The notes beneath the pieces were generated by a model. The model did not search any database. It was not told where the DNA came from and worked only from the letters and a program-made list of their open reading frames with translations. Made by a program: the position numbers and the translations under genes. A DNA stretch of 54,088 nt, from assembly GCA_021851785.1 (NCBI GenBank), contig JAJZBV010000022.1, positions 1-54,088 of the forward strand, given 5' to 3'. Below, piece after piece: positions 24,117 to 31,340 of this stretch. The stretch's first letter is position 1. Every line of letters starts with the position of its first letter. This stretch comes from Pseudomonadota bacterium (GTDB lineage Bacteria; Pseudomonadota; Alphaproteobacteria; Acetobacterales; Acetobacteraceae).

Positions 24117-24779
24117 TCAGTGGCTTTGCGCCGCGGCCAGTCGCCACGACGGATCGGCGCTGGTGAGGTCGCGCTCGAACACCCAGAGATCGGTGATCTC
24201 GGTCACCGCCTCGCCGCCGTGGACGATCTCGCCGTCCCGTCCGCGGGTCAGGCTCACCTGGTCGGAGACGAAGCGGACGGTGATGCTGGCGCGGGTGCCG
24301 GCGAGCGCGGCATCGGTGATGGTCGTGGCGAGCAGCGCCTTGATCTCGCTCTCGACGGTTTCGCCGGCGGCCTCGCGCGCGGTGATCGCGGCGGCGAAAA
24401 TCTGGCCGGTTTCGGGGCCGAGCAGCGGCGCCAGGGTGGCGCGGTCGCCCTTCGCGTAAGCGGTGACGATGAGGCGGAAGGCGCGTTCGGCGCCCGCGAG
24501 GAAAGACATCGGGTCGAAGCTGCGGTCGATGCCGCGCATCGCCGCGAGCGCTTGCGTCGCCGGGCTGTCGGGCGCGGGGAAGCCGCGTTTCGGCGCCGGC
24601 GGCATGGCGACCGGTTCGGCGTGGCCCTCGATCACGGTGCCGCCCTCGGCGAGGGTCGGCGGCGGCTCCGGGCGTTCGAAGCCGGTGCGCCGGCCGAGCA
24701 CGCTGCGGAGCCGCAGCACCAGAAACAGCGCGATCATGCCGAATAGGATCAGATCAATCGGAAATCCGCTGGCCCCCAT
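24117..24779 (-). CDS. Tim44-domain membrane protein (TimA type)
   Basis: A 220-residue protein with one N-terminal transmembrane helix (IDLILFGMIALFLVLRL), a short proline-rich linker and a Tim44/TimA domain (about 85-215, FLAGAERAFRLIVTAYAKGD, ITVRFVSDQVSLTRG, ITDLWVFERDL, DPSWRLAAAQ). Alphaproteobacterial relatives resemble the mitochondrial import protein Tim44; their bacterial role is not well defined. The pairing with mltA is common in alphaproteobacteria, suggesting an envelope role. It has a good ribosome-binding region (AGGAAAGG). Confidence 0.87.
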   Translation of the reverse strand: MGASGFPIDLILFGMIALFLVLRLRSVLGRRTGFERPEPPPTLAEGGTVIEGHAEPVAMPPAPKRGFPAPDSPATQALAAMRGIDRSFDPMSFLAGAERAFRLIVTAYAKGDRATLAPLLGPETGQIFAAAITAREAAGETVESEIKALLATTITDAALAGTRASITVRFVSDQVSLTRGRDGEIVHGGEAVTEITDLWVFERDLTSADPSWRLAAAQSH

Positions 24780-24835
24780 ACCCTAACCTTTCCTGCCCCA
24801 TCCGTCCCGCTGACGATGATGACCTTATCTATCGC

Positions 24836-25858
24836 TTAATGGCTGGCCTGCGCGAGGCCGGCGAGGTCGAGGCGCGGGCGGGCGCCGTAATGGCCGATCA
24901 CCGCCGCCGCCGCGCGGCTGCCGAGCCAGCCGCTGGCGGCGAGGCCACGCCCCTGGCCATGACCGGTGAGGAAGCCCGCCGCATAGGCGTCGCCGGCGCC
25001 GGTGGTATCGACGACCTCCGCCGGCGCCGCCGGCACCATCGCCTGCTCGGCGCCCTGGACGATCAGGCTGCCGCGCTCGCTCCGCGTCAGCACCGCGAGC
25101 GGCACCGCCTTTCGCGCCGCCGCCGCCGCGCGGTCGAAATCGTCGGTCTCGAACAGGCTGGTGATTTCCGCCTCATTGGCAAAGAGAATATCGATCGTCG
25201 GCAACAACGCCCGGAAGGCGTCGCGGTGGCGGGCGACGCAGAACGGATCGGAGAGCGAGAGCGCGACCCGGTTGCCGGCCTCACGCGCGAGGCTTGCGGC
25301 GGCGCGGAAGGCGGCCTGGGCCGGCGCCGGGTCGAAGAGAAATCCCTCGAGATAGAGGGTTTTCGCGGCCTTGATCAGATCATGATCGAGATCGGATTCG
25401 CTGAACGTCACCGAGGCGCCGAGGAAGGTGTTCATCGTCCGCTGCCCGTCCGGGGTGACGAGGATGAGACAGCGCGCCGTCGGGGCGCCAGCGGTGAGCG
25501 GCGGGGTGGGGTAACGCACCCCGGCGGCGACGATATCGTGGCGGAACACCGCGCCGAGTTGATCGGCGGCGACCTTGCCGAGAAACCCGACCCGCGCCCC
25601 GAGCCCGGCCGCGACCGCCGCGGTATTGGCGGCCGAGCCGCCGCTGCTCTCGATCCCCGGCGGCATCGCGGCATAGAGGGTTTCGGCGGCGGCGGCGTCG
25701 ATCAGTTGCATCACGCCCTTGGTCATGCCGTGCCCGGCGAGAAAATCCTCGGCGACCGGCGCGACGACATCGACGATGGCGTTGCCGATGCAAAGGAGAT
25801 CGAGAGAAGACGATGATCCAGAGGCGGGAGCAAGGGCGGGAGACATGGCGGGAGACAT
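24836..25858 (-). CDS. Adenosine kinase, PfkB family
   Basis: A 340-residue PfkB-family kinase. It begins with LLCIGNAIVDVVAP, has SSGGSAANTAAVAAGLGARVGFLGKVAADQLG (substrate-binding PfkB signature 1) and ends with VVDTTGAGDAYAAGFL, which contains the anion-hole glycines and catalytic aspartate. FANEAEITSLF is also typical. Alphaproteobacterial members are annotated as adenosine kinase making AMP; another nucleoside or sugar substrate is possible. The start at 25858 has GGAG eight bases upstream and stands within a perfect 12-bp duplication, so a second in-frame ATG lies four codons later. It is divergent from the bactofilin gene. Confidence 0.85.
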   Translation of the reverse strand: MSPAMSPALAPASGSSSSLDLLCIGNAIVDVVAPVAEDFLAGHGMTKGVMQLIDAAAAETLYAAMPPGIESSGGSAANTAAVAAGLGARVGFLGKVAADQLGAVFRHDIVAAGVRYPTPPLTAGAPTARCLILVTPDGQRTMNTFLGASVTFSESDLDHDLIKAAKTLYLEGFLFDPAPAQAAFRAAASLAREAGNRVALSLSDPFCVARHRDAFRALLPTIDILFANEAEITSLFETDDFDRAAAAARKAVPLAVLTRSERGSLIVQGAEQAMVPAAPAEVVDTTGAGDAYAAGFLTGHGQGRGLAASGWLGSRAAAAVIGHYGARPRLDLAGLAQASH

Positions 25859-25859
25859 G
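25836..25859 (-). repeat. 12-bp perfect duplication over the adenosine kinase start
   Basis: Two copies of GCGGGAGACATG lie side by side on the forward strand and give MSPAMSP on the reverse strand. Both ATGs are in frame, so either can start the protein. Confidence 0.8.
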
Positions 25860-26009
25860 GGGCGGGCTCCGATCGGTGAGACGGAACGGCAGGAAAACCA
25901 GCGAGGCCCGGCGGTAGCATTGCCTCGGCCGAGGCACAACCCGGGTTGCCGTGCGACCCGGCTCCGTGATAGCCAGGGGCTCCCGCATGGCAAACCACAG
26001 GGAGCCGCC

Positions 26010-26801
26010 GTGTTCAAACGCCGCAAGCCCGAAGATGTGCCGGCGGCCGGTGTCGCCAAGCGCGATTCCCGCCAACCGGAGCCCCAGGCCGAGGGGCATA
26101 CTCCGGCCCAAGCCCACGGACATATGCCGCACGGGCAGGGCTCCGGGCAAACCCCGCCGCCCGCCGGCAAGGCCGAGCCGGGTTCCGGCCCGCTGGCGTC
26201 CTTCGCCGGCCAGCAATCCGATACCGGCATCGGTGTGCCGCCATTCCGCCCCGCGCCTTCGAAGGAGACTCTCATGAGCCGCACACCCCTCACGCCGCCT
26301 CCGATGACCGTGCCTCCGGCGGGAGGCCAGGGTGCGCTTGCCGGCGGGCTTGCCGGCGGCATGCCGCGGCCGGCCGGGCGCCTCGGCCGCGAGGAAAGCA
26401 GCGAGCGCCGCACCCTCGTCGTCGGCCGCGGGATCAGCGTCCAGGGCACGGTGCAGGATGCCGAGCGCCTGGTGGTCGAGGGTACGGTGGAAGCGAGCAT
26501 GATCCACGCGACCGAACTCGCGATCGCCCCCGGTGGCGTGTTCAAGGGTGAGGTCGAGGTCGAGGACGCGGAAATCGCCGGCACCATCGACGGCACGCTG
26601 ACCGCGCGCGGCAGCCTGATCGTCCGCGCCTCCGGGCGCGTGCTCGGCACCGCCCGCTGTCGCCGCTTGCAGGTCGAGGATGGCGGGCAGATCACCGGGC
26701 GGATCGAGATGCTCGGCGAGACCGCCCGCGCCGAGATCCCGAGGGGCGATATCCCGAGGGGCGAGGCTCCGCGCCCGGCCGCGCCCGAATCGGCGGCCTG
26801 A
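26010..26801 (+). CDS. Bactofilin-family cytoskeletal protein with two possible starts
   Basis: A 263-residue protein if started at the GTG at 26010 (GGGAG five bases upstream), beginning (M)FKRRKPED, the kind of short basic N-terminus by which bactofilins touch the membrane. A second strong start, ATG at 26274 with AAGGAG, would give a 175-residue form. The bactofilin domain (about 130-235) has the right-handed beta-helix repeats: LVVGRGISVQGTV, LVVEGTVEASMI, LAIAPGGVFKGEVEVEDAEIAGTIDG, LIVRASGRVLG. Disordered Pro/Gly/Ala arms flank it. Bactofilins polymerise and organise wall synthesis or cell shape. rpmG follows on the same strand 82 bases later. Confidence 0.88.
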   Translation: MFKRRKPEDVPAAGVAKRDSRQPEPQAEGHTPAQAHGHMPHGQGSGQTPPPAGKAEPGSGPLASFAGQQSDTGIGVPPFRPAPSKETLMSRTPLTPPPMTVPPAGGQGALAGGLAGGMPRPAGRLGREESSERRTLVVGRGISVQGTVQDAERLVVEGTVEASMIHATELAIAPGGVFKGEVEVEDAEIAGTIDGTLTARGSLIVRASGRVLGTARCRRLQVEDGGQITGRIEMLGETARAEIPRGDIPRGEAPRPAAPESAA

Positions 26802-26883
26802 GATCCCATCCGGCCCGCTTCCGACGCCGCGGGCTTGACTTTCCCCTGATCCTGCGCCACGTCCGGCGCGAGAGAGGTATCGC

Positions 26884-27051
26884 ATGGCCAAGTCCAACGT
26901 CGTTCAGATCAAGCTCGTCTCCACCGCCGAGACCGGGTATTTCTATGTCACCAAGAAAAACGCCCGTAACCAGACCGGCAAGCTCGAGCTGAAGAAATAT
27001 GATCCGGTGGTGCGCAGGCACGTTCCGTTCCGCGAGGCGAAAATCAAATAA
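26884..27051 (+). CDS. rpmG: 50S ribosomal protein L33
   Basis: A 55-residue protein, [20 protein letters not shown] onward, with [28 protein letters not shown], the standard L33 sequence. It lacks the two CxxC zinc pairs, so it is the zinc-independent form. GAGAGAGG upstream of the ATG fits a ribosome-binding site. It is alone here, as is usual for alphaproteobacteria. Confidence 0.97.
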   Translation: MAKSNVVQIKLVSTAETGYFYVTKKNARNQTGKLELKKYDPVVRRHVPFREAKIK

Positions 27052-27134
27052 GCCGCTGGCTCGGGCAATCGCCCGGAAGTTCGGTCACGCGGACAGTCGA
27101 TCAGCGGGTTCGGATGGTTTTATACTGGATGCTG

Positions 27135-27153
27135 CGGCGCCGTTTTGGCGCCG
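27135..27153. terminator. Hairpin downstream of rpmG
   Basis: CGGCGCC and GGCGCCG form a perfect 7-bp stem with the loop GTTTT in the gap between convergent rpmG and flgN. Only short T stretches follow, so function as a terminator is likely but not proven. Just beyond it, GGCTTTTGCCCGTT occurs twice in tandem (27193-27224). Confidence 0.5.
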
Positions 27154-27222
27154 TTGTCATCCTGGCCGGCGTTTTGCCGCGATGAGGCGCACGGGCTTTT
27201 GCCCGTTCAGGCTTTTGCCCGT

Positions 27223-27627
27223 TTAGGCGCGCGCTGAGAGGGCCACCGCCGGCATGCCGCGCGTCGTGGCCAGCGAACCATCGGGGCGATAGCGGCTGTT
27301 TTTGGCCGCCAGAGCCTGCGGCGCCGCGCGCGCCACGACCCCGATCACGCGCTGCTGCACCCCGATCGCGCGCTCCAGCAGGCGGCGGTTTTCCGCCACC
27401 AGCTCGCGCAGCCGCGCCGCCATCTCGACCACCGCCTCGCGCTGCGTCGGGCTGATCGTTTTGCTGCGATCCTGCTTCGCCTGCGCCGAGATGAAGGCCT
27501 CGATGGCGCGCGCCTTGCTGTCGGTGAGCGAGGCGGCGTGGCGGAGATCGAAGCTGCGCAGGGCGTCGTTTTCCTGAGCGATGACCTCGACCAGCGAGAC
27601 GGCGGCGTCGATCAAATCCGGATTCAT
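27223..27627 (-). CDS. FlgN-like flagellar protein
   Basis: A 134-residue, mostly helical protein: LIDAAVSLVEVIAQENDALRSFDLRHAASLTDSKARAIEAF resembles the N-terminal part of FlgN-type chaperones of hook-associated proteins, and the end has a YRPDGSLA-type turn. Its ATG overlaps the stop of the flgJ-like gene (ATGA), placing it last in flgI-flgJ-flgN. The similarity is by general pattern and context, so the chaperone role is likely rather than certain. Confidence 0.72.
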   Translation of the reverse strand: MNPDLIDAAVSLVEVIAQENDALRSFDLRHAASLTDSKARAIEAFISAQAKQDRSKTISPTQREAVVEMAARLRELVAENRRLLERAIGVQQRVIGVVARAAPQALAAKNSRYRPDGSLATTRGMPAVALSARA

Positions 27628-28016
27628 GGTGTCTTCTCCATTCTGGATGACGGGGATCTGGATGACGGGGAGCTGGATGACGGGGAGTGGGGCGCGCCCG
27701 CGGCCTTGTGGCTCGCGGTCTCCTGCATGCGCAGCATTTCGGCGAACACCGGCCGGGCGAGGCCAAGCCCGCCAGCGGCGCTGATTTGCTTGCCGATGGC
27801 ATCGATCAGCATCGGCTTCCAGCTCTCTTCCGCGCTGCCGCCGCCGAACGCGGAATGGCTGAGATCGACGGTGTCGAACATCGGCGCGAGGAACCGGCTG
27901 AGCGCCATCGCCTCGAAATCATGCGCCGCCGACCACGCCTTGCTGATCACCGCCGCCGGCAGCCCCGCCGCCTCGGGCGGTAACGCGCTCACCGGCGGCA
28001 GGAGGGTTCCGGCCAT
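27624..28016 (-). CDS. flgJ: Rod-binding protein, FlgJ N-terminal type
   Basis: A 130-residue protein with the short FlgJ rod-binding domain (AHDFEAMALSRFLAPMFDTV, about 30-50; FAEMLRMQETA). The muramidase domain of enteric FlgJ is absent, as is usual in alphaproteobacteria. Its C-terminus (SPSSSSPSSRSPSSR) is encoded by three 15-bp tandem repeats and is likely disordered. The ATG shares bases with the flgI stop (TGATG) and its own stop overlaps the flgN start. It assists assembly of the flagellar rod. Confidence 0.85.
   Translation of the reverse strand: MAGTLLPPVSALPPEAAGLPAAVISKAWSAAHDFEAMALSRFLAPMFDTVDLSHSAFGGGSAEESWKPMLIDAIGKQISAAGGLGLARPVFAEMLRMQETASHKAAGAPHSPSSSSPSSRSPSSRMEKTP
27643..27687. 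repeat. 15-bp tandem repeat at the 3' end of flgJ
   Basis: Three copies of CTGGATGACGGGGAG (one base differs in the first) encode the Ser/Pro-rich tail of the flgJ-like protein, 16 bases upstream of the flgN start on the reverse strand. Confidence 0.85.
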
Positions 28017-29128
28017 CAATGCACCTGGAGGTCGGCTTGCAGGGCGCCGGCGGACTTAATCGCCTCGAGGATGGTGATCATGTCGCGCGGGCCGATGCCG
28101 AGGGAATTGAGCGCCGAAACCACCTCCTGCAATGTCGTCCCCGATTGCAGGATGCCGAGCTTGCGGTTCTTCTGGTCGTCCACCTGGATGTTGGTGCGCG
28201 GCACGACGACGGTCTGCCCGCCGGAGAAGGCGCCGGGCTGGCTCACCTGCGGCGTCTCGGTGATGCGGATGGTGAGATTGCCCTGGGCGATGGCGACGGT
28301 GCTGATGCGCACATCGGCGCCCATGACGATGGTGCCGGTGGCCTCGTCCACCACCACGGTCGCCGGCTGATCCGGCTCGACATGCAGATTCTCGATCCGC
28401 GCCAGCGTCGAGACCACGTCGCGGCCATGGAGATCGACGGCGATGGTGCGCGGGTCGGTGACACTGGCGAGCTGGCCGCCGAGCGCCTGGTTGACCACGC
28501 TCGCCATGCGCTCGGCGGTGGTGAGATCGGGATTGCGGAGACCGAGATGCAGGATCTGCAGGCTGGCGAGGGAAAACGGCACCTCGCGCTCCACCGTCGC
28601 GCCATTGGGGATGCGCCCGGTGGTCGGCACCCCGCGCGTCACCGTCTGCGCCGCGCCGCGGGCCGAGATCGAGCCGGTCGAGATCGCCCCCTGGGCGACG
28701 GCATAGACCTCGCCATCGGCGCCGAGCAGCGGGGTCACCATCAGCGTCCCCCCCATCAGGTCGGTCGCGTCGCCGAGCGAGGAGACGGTGACATCGATCC
28801 GATTGCCGTTCCGCGCGAAAGCCGGAAATTCCGCCGTCACCATCACCGCGGCGATGTTCTTGGTCGAGAGATTCTGTGCCTGGTCCATGGTGTTGACGCC
28901 GAGCCGTTCCAACATGCCGATCAGGGATTGGCGGGTGAAGATGGCGCTCATCAGCCGGTCGCCGGTGCCGTTCAGCCCGACGACGAGGCCATAGCCGACG
29001 AGCTGGTTCTGGCGCACGCCCTCGATATCGGCGATGTCCTTGATGCGAATCTGCGCCATCGCCGGGGCAAGCGCCGGGCCGAACAGGACGCCGAGGGCAA
29101 AAAGACAACAGGCGAAAGGGCGCAACAC
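28016..29128 (-). CDS. flgI: Flagellar P-ring protein FlgI
   Basis: A 370-residue secreted protein. The GTG at 29128 (GGGGA six bases upstream) opens a signal peptide ending PAMAQ, directly followed by IRIKDIADIEGVRQNQLVGYGLVVGLNGTGD, the canonical mature start. A further ATG at 29191 would give an unusual leader and has no ribosome-binding site. TPLLGADGEVYAVAQGA, GRIPNGATVERE and LQEVVSALNSLGIGPRDMITILEAIK are family landmarks. FlgI forms the P ring around the rod in the peptidoglycan layer. It is the first gene of flgI-flgJ-flgN, divergent from fliX. Confidence 0.96.
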   Translation of the reverse strand: MLRPFACCLFALGVLFGPALAPAMAQIRIKDIADIEGVRQNQLVGYGLVVGLNGTGDRLMSAIFTRQSLIGMLERLGVNTMDQAQNLSTKNIAAVMVTAEFPAFARNGNRIDVTVSSLGDATDLMGGTLMVTPLLGADGEVYAVAQGAISTGSISARGAAQTVTRGVPTTGRIPNGATVEREVPFSLASLQILHLGLRNPDLTTAERMASVVNQALGGQLASVTDPRTIAVDLHGRDVVSTLARIENLHVEPDQPATVVVDEATGTIVMGADVRISTVAIAQGNLTIRITETPQVSQPGAFSGGQTVVVPRTNIQVDDQKNRKLGILQSGTTLQEVVSALNSLGIGPRDMITILEAIKSAGALQADLQVH

Positions 29129-29359
29129 GGTCGGTCCCCGAAAGTAGCGAGACGTCAAGAATTCCCTGCCATCCTTTTCTCCGCTAGACATGGGCCGGAT
29201 GGCCACGGCGGCCGGAGACGGGATGGCGGAGGGGTTTTCGCAAATCCCGTGCCAGGGCGGCGGGCGCGGAAAACCGCCCCCCGCCGGGGCAAGGCCGGTC
29301 GGGCCGGCAGGCAGGATTTGCCGGGCGGCAGAGTTGTCCGGGAAAAAGGAGCCGCGACG

Positions 29360-29821
29360 ATGATCGGCATTACAGGTCCATTCGGCCCCGGCGGAGTTCG
29401 CGAGACGGCGCCGCGCAAGGCCGCCGCCAAACTTCGCTTCGCGGTGCCGAGTGATGCCGCCGCGGAAGTGGCGGCGCCGGCGGAAAGCGCCGCGATCGGC
29501 GGCCTCGAGGCGATTTTGCTGCTGCAGGAGGCGAGCGATGAGAGTGTCGCCGACCAGAAAGCGCGCCGCCATGGCCGCGACATCCTCGCCGAGCTTGCCG
29601 CCTTGCAGCGCGCGCTTCTCACCACCCGCGGCGAGACCGGGGCCGAGACCGGCGCCGAGACCGGGGCGGTGCTCGCCCGTCTCGCCGCCCTGGCCGAAAT
29701 CAGCCCGGCGGAGGCGCGTGATCCCGAGCTTCGCGCCGTGGTCGCGGCGGTGGTTTTGCGCGCCAAGGTGGAATTGGCGCGCCATGCCCTCGGCGCCCGC
29801 GTGCATCCCGGGAAGCGATGA
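29360..29821 (+). CDS. fliX: Flagellar assembly regulator FliX
   Basis: A 153-residue protein starting MIGITGPFGPG with AAGGAG upstream. The middle segment IGGLEAILLLQEASDESVADQKARRHGRDILAELAALQRALL is the FliX core. In Caulobacter FliX couples basal-body assembly to the sigma-54 activator FlbD. Divergence from flgI is the known alphaproteobacterial arrangement. A short in-frame repeat (GETGAETGAETGA) lies in a linker at about 93-105. Confidence 0.85.
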   Translation: MIGITGPFGPGGVRETAPRKAAAKLRFAVPSDAAAEVAAPAESAAIGGLEAILLLQEASDESVADQKARRHGRDILAELAALQRALLTTRGETGAETGAETGAVLARLAALAEISPAEARDPELRAVVAAVVLRAKVELARHALGARVHPGKR

Positions 29822-29986
29822 TTTTCGTTTTATGTCAATTCATTGAAGAAACGCCGCTGACGTCCGTCGTGGTCACGCTTTCCCCTTGGCGGGCCTATCC
29901 GGCGCGGCTATAAGCCCCATGCCTCGCCAAGGGCAGGCCGGTGCTCTCTTCCGGCCTGGAGAAGAAACGAGAGCAGGACGGCTGAG

Positions 29987-30403
29987 ATGATGGTGACGTT
30001 GCCACCCGATTACCGCCCGTCAGAGGATGAACCGTTCATGAATCCTCTACAGGTGGAGTATTTCCGCCAGAAATTGTTCCGTTGGCGTGCTGATTTATTA
30101 CGTGAAGCCGATGGCACGTTGGCCAGCCTGTCGCAGGGCGGGATTCACGAAGCCGATATTACTGATCGCGCCAGTGTCGAGACCGATCGGGCGCTGGAGC
30201 TTCGCACCCGCGACCGCGCCCGCAAGCTGATCGCCAAGATCGACCAGGCGCTCGCCCGCATCGACAACGGCAGCTATGGCTATTGCGAGGAAACCGACGA
30301 GCCGATCGGGCTGAAACGCCTCGAGGCGCGCCCGATCGCAACCCTTTCGATCGAAGCCCAGGAGCGCCACGAGCGGATGGAGCGCGTCTATCGCGACGAT
30401 TGA
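29987..30403 (+). CDS. dksA: RNA polymerase-binding transcription factor DksA
   Basis: A 138-residue protein with the DksA coiled coil (FRQKLFRWRADLLREADGTLASL to RARKLIAKIDQALARIDNG). The coiled-coil tip has DITDRA (D57, D60, A62), matching the acidic tip that enters the polymerase secondary channel. The zinc-finger region YGYCEETDEPIGLKRLEARPIATLSIEAQE keeps only one cysteine (C100) of the usual four, as in several alphaproteobacterial DksA proteins. It works with ppGpp to adjust rRNA and amino-acid gene transcription. The 165-base gap upstream holds a long inverted repeat (CCCTTGGCG/CGCCAAGGG) and probably the promoter. Confidence 0.93.
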   Translation: MMVTLPPDYRPSEDEPFMNPLQVEYFRQKLFRWRADLLREADGTLASLSQGGIHEADITDRASVETDRALELRTRDRARKLIAKIDQALARIDNGSYGYCEETDEPIGLKRLEARPIATLSIEAQERHERMERVYRDD

Positions 30404-30426
30404 GCCGGGCGCGACGATTGAGCCGG
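30392..30426 (+). repeat. 17-bp direct repeat over the dksA stop
   Basis: CGCGACGATTGAGCCGG occurs at 30392-30408 and again at 30410-30426, separated by one base. The first copy contains the last codons and TGA of dksA; the second is untranslated and leads into the hpnK start at 30434. Confidence 0.9.
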
Positions 30427-30433
30427 CCGCGCG

Positions 30434-31294
30434 ATGAAACGGGTGATCATCTCGGCGGATGATTTCGGCCTTTCGGAAGCGGTGAACGAGGCCGTCGAGG
30501 CGGCGCATCGCGACGGGATCCTCACCAGTGCCAGTCTGATGATGGCGGCGCCGGCGACGGCGGATGCGGTGCGGCGGGCGCGGCGCCTGCCCGATCTCGC
30601 GGTCGGTCTGCATCTCGTGCTCGTCGATGGGCCGGCGGTGCTGCCGCGCGCCGCCATTCCGGACCTTGTCGATGCCGCTGGCCGGTTCGGCGCCGACCAG
30701 GCGCGGCGTGGCTTCGCCTATGGTTTCCGCCCCGGGCTACGCCGCCAGCTCGCCGCCGAGATCGCGGCCCAGTTCGCCGCCTTCGCCGCGACCGGGCTCG
30801 TGCTCGATCACGCGAACGCCCACAAGCACATGCATCTCCATCCCGGCGTCGCCCGGATGATGATCGAGGCCGGCCGCCGCTTCGATCTCCGCGCGCTCCG
30901 CGTCCCGGCCGAGCCGCCCGCCGTGCTCGCCGCCTCAGGCACGCGGCCGGGGATCGGCGACCGTGCCCTTTATCTCTGGAGCGGGGTTTTGCGTCGGATG
31001 GCGCGTCGCGCCGGGCTCATGGTCAATGACCATGCTTTCGGCATCGCCTGGAGCGGGCACATGACGGCGGCGCGGCTCCGGCGGCTCGCGCCGAACCTAC
31101 CGGAGGGCCTGAGCGAGATCTATTTCCATCCGGCGTCGTGGCGCGATCCCGGTTTGGTTGCCCTGATGCCGGATTACGAGCACGAGGCGGAATTCCAAGC
31201 CCTTCAGGATCCCGAACTCGCCGCCGCTCTGCCGGCGCGCACGACCTATGGCGCGGCGTGGCGGGCAGCGCCTGCGGCACTGCCCAACGGGTAA
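30434..31294 (+). CDS. hpnK: Hopanoid biosynthesis-associated deacetylase HpnK (YdjC/ChbG family)
   Basis: A 286-residue protein of the YdjC family starting MKRVIISADDFGLSEAVNEAVE, with ADDFG metal-ligand aspartates, VGLHLVLVDG, the histidine cluster NAHKHMHLHPGV (about 130-141) and a late WSGHMTA. This matches HpnK, which removes the acetyl group from N-acetylglucosaminyl-bacteriohopanetetrol. The partners hpnI and hpnJ are not adjacent. It begins 30 bases after dksA. The last ten residues (WRAAPAALPNG, without the W) and the stop lie in the AT-rich hairpin repeat copy C, so the native C-terminus was probably replaced. Confidence 0.88.
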   Translation: MKRVIISADDFGLSEAVNEAVEAAHRDGILTSASLMMAAPATADAVRRARRLPDLAVGLHLVLVDGPAVLPRAAIPDLVDAAGRFGADQARRGFAYGFRPGLRRQLAAEIAAQFAAFAATGLVLDHANAHKHMHLHPGVARMMIEAGRRFDLRALRVPAEPPAVLAASGTRPGIGDRALYLWSGVLRRMARRAGLMVNDHAFGIAWSGHMTAARLRRLAPNLPEGLSEIYFHPASWRDPGLVALMPDYEHEAEFQALQDPELAAALPARTTYGAAWRAAPAALPNG

Positions 31295-31327
31295 AAAGTT
31301 TTTTGGTTCTTTTTTACAAAAAAGAAC
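31263..31327. repeat. Dispersed AT-rich hairpin repeat, copy C (in hpnK 3' end)
   Basis: A GC stem GGGCAGCGCC/GGCACTGCCC with the loop TGC (31263-31285) is followed by AACGGGTAAAAAGTTTTTTGG and the common hairpin GTTCTTTTTT/AAAAAAGAAC (31306-31315/31318-31327). It is the reverse complement of the first half of copy A, with few differences over about 65 bases. It lies between convergent hpnK and the sensor kinase gene. Confidence 0.88.
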
Positions 31328-31340
31328 AAATCTTCCCTGA

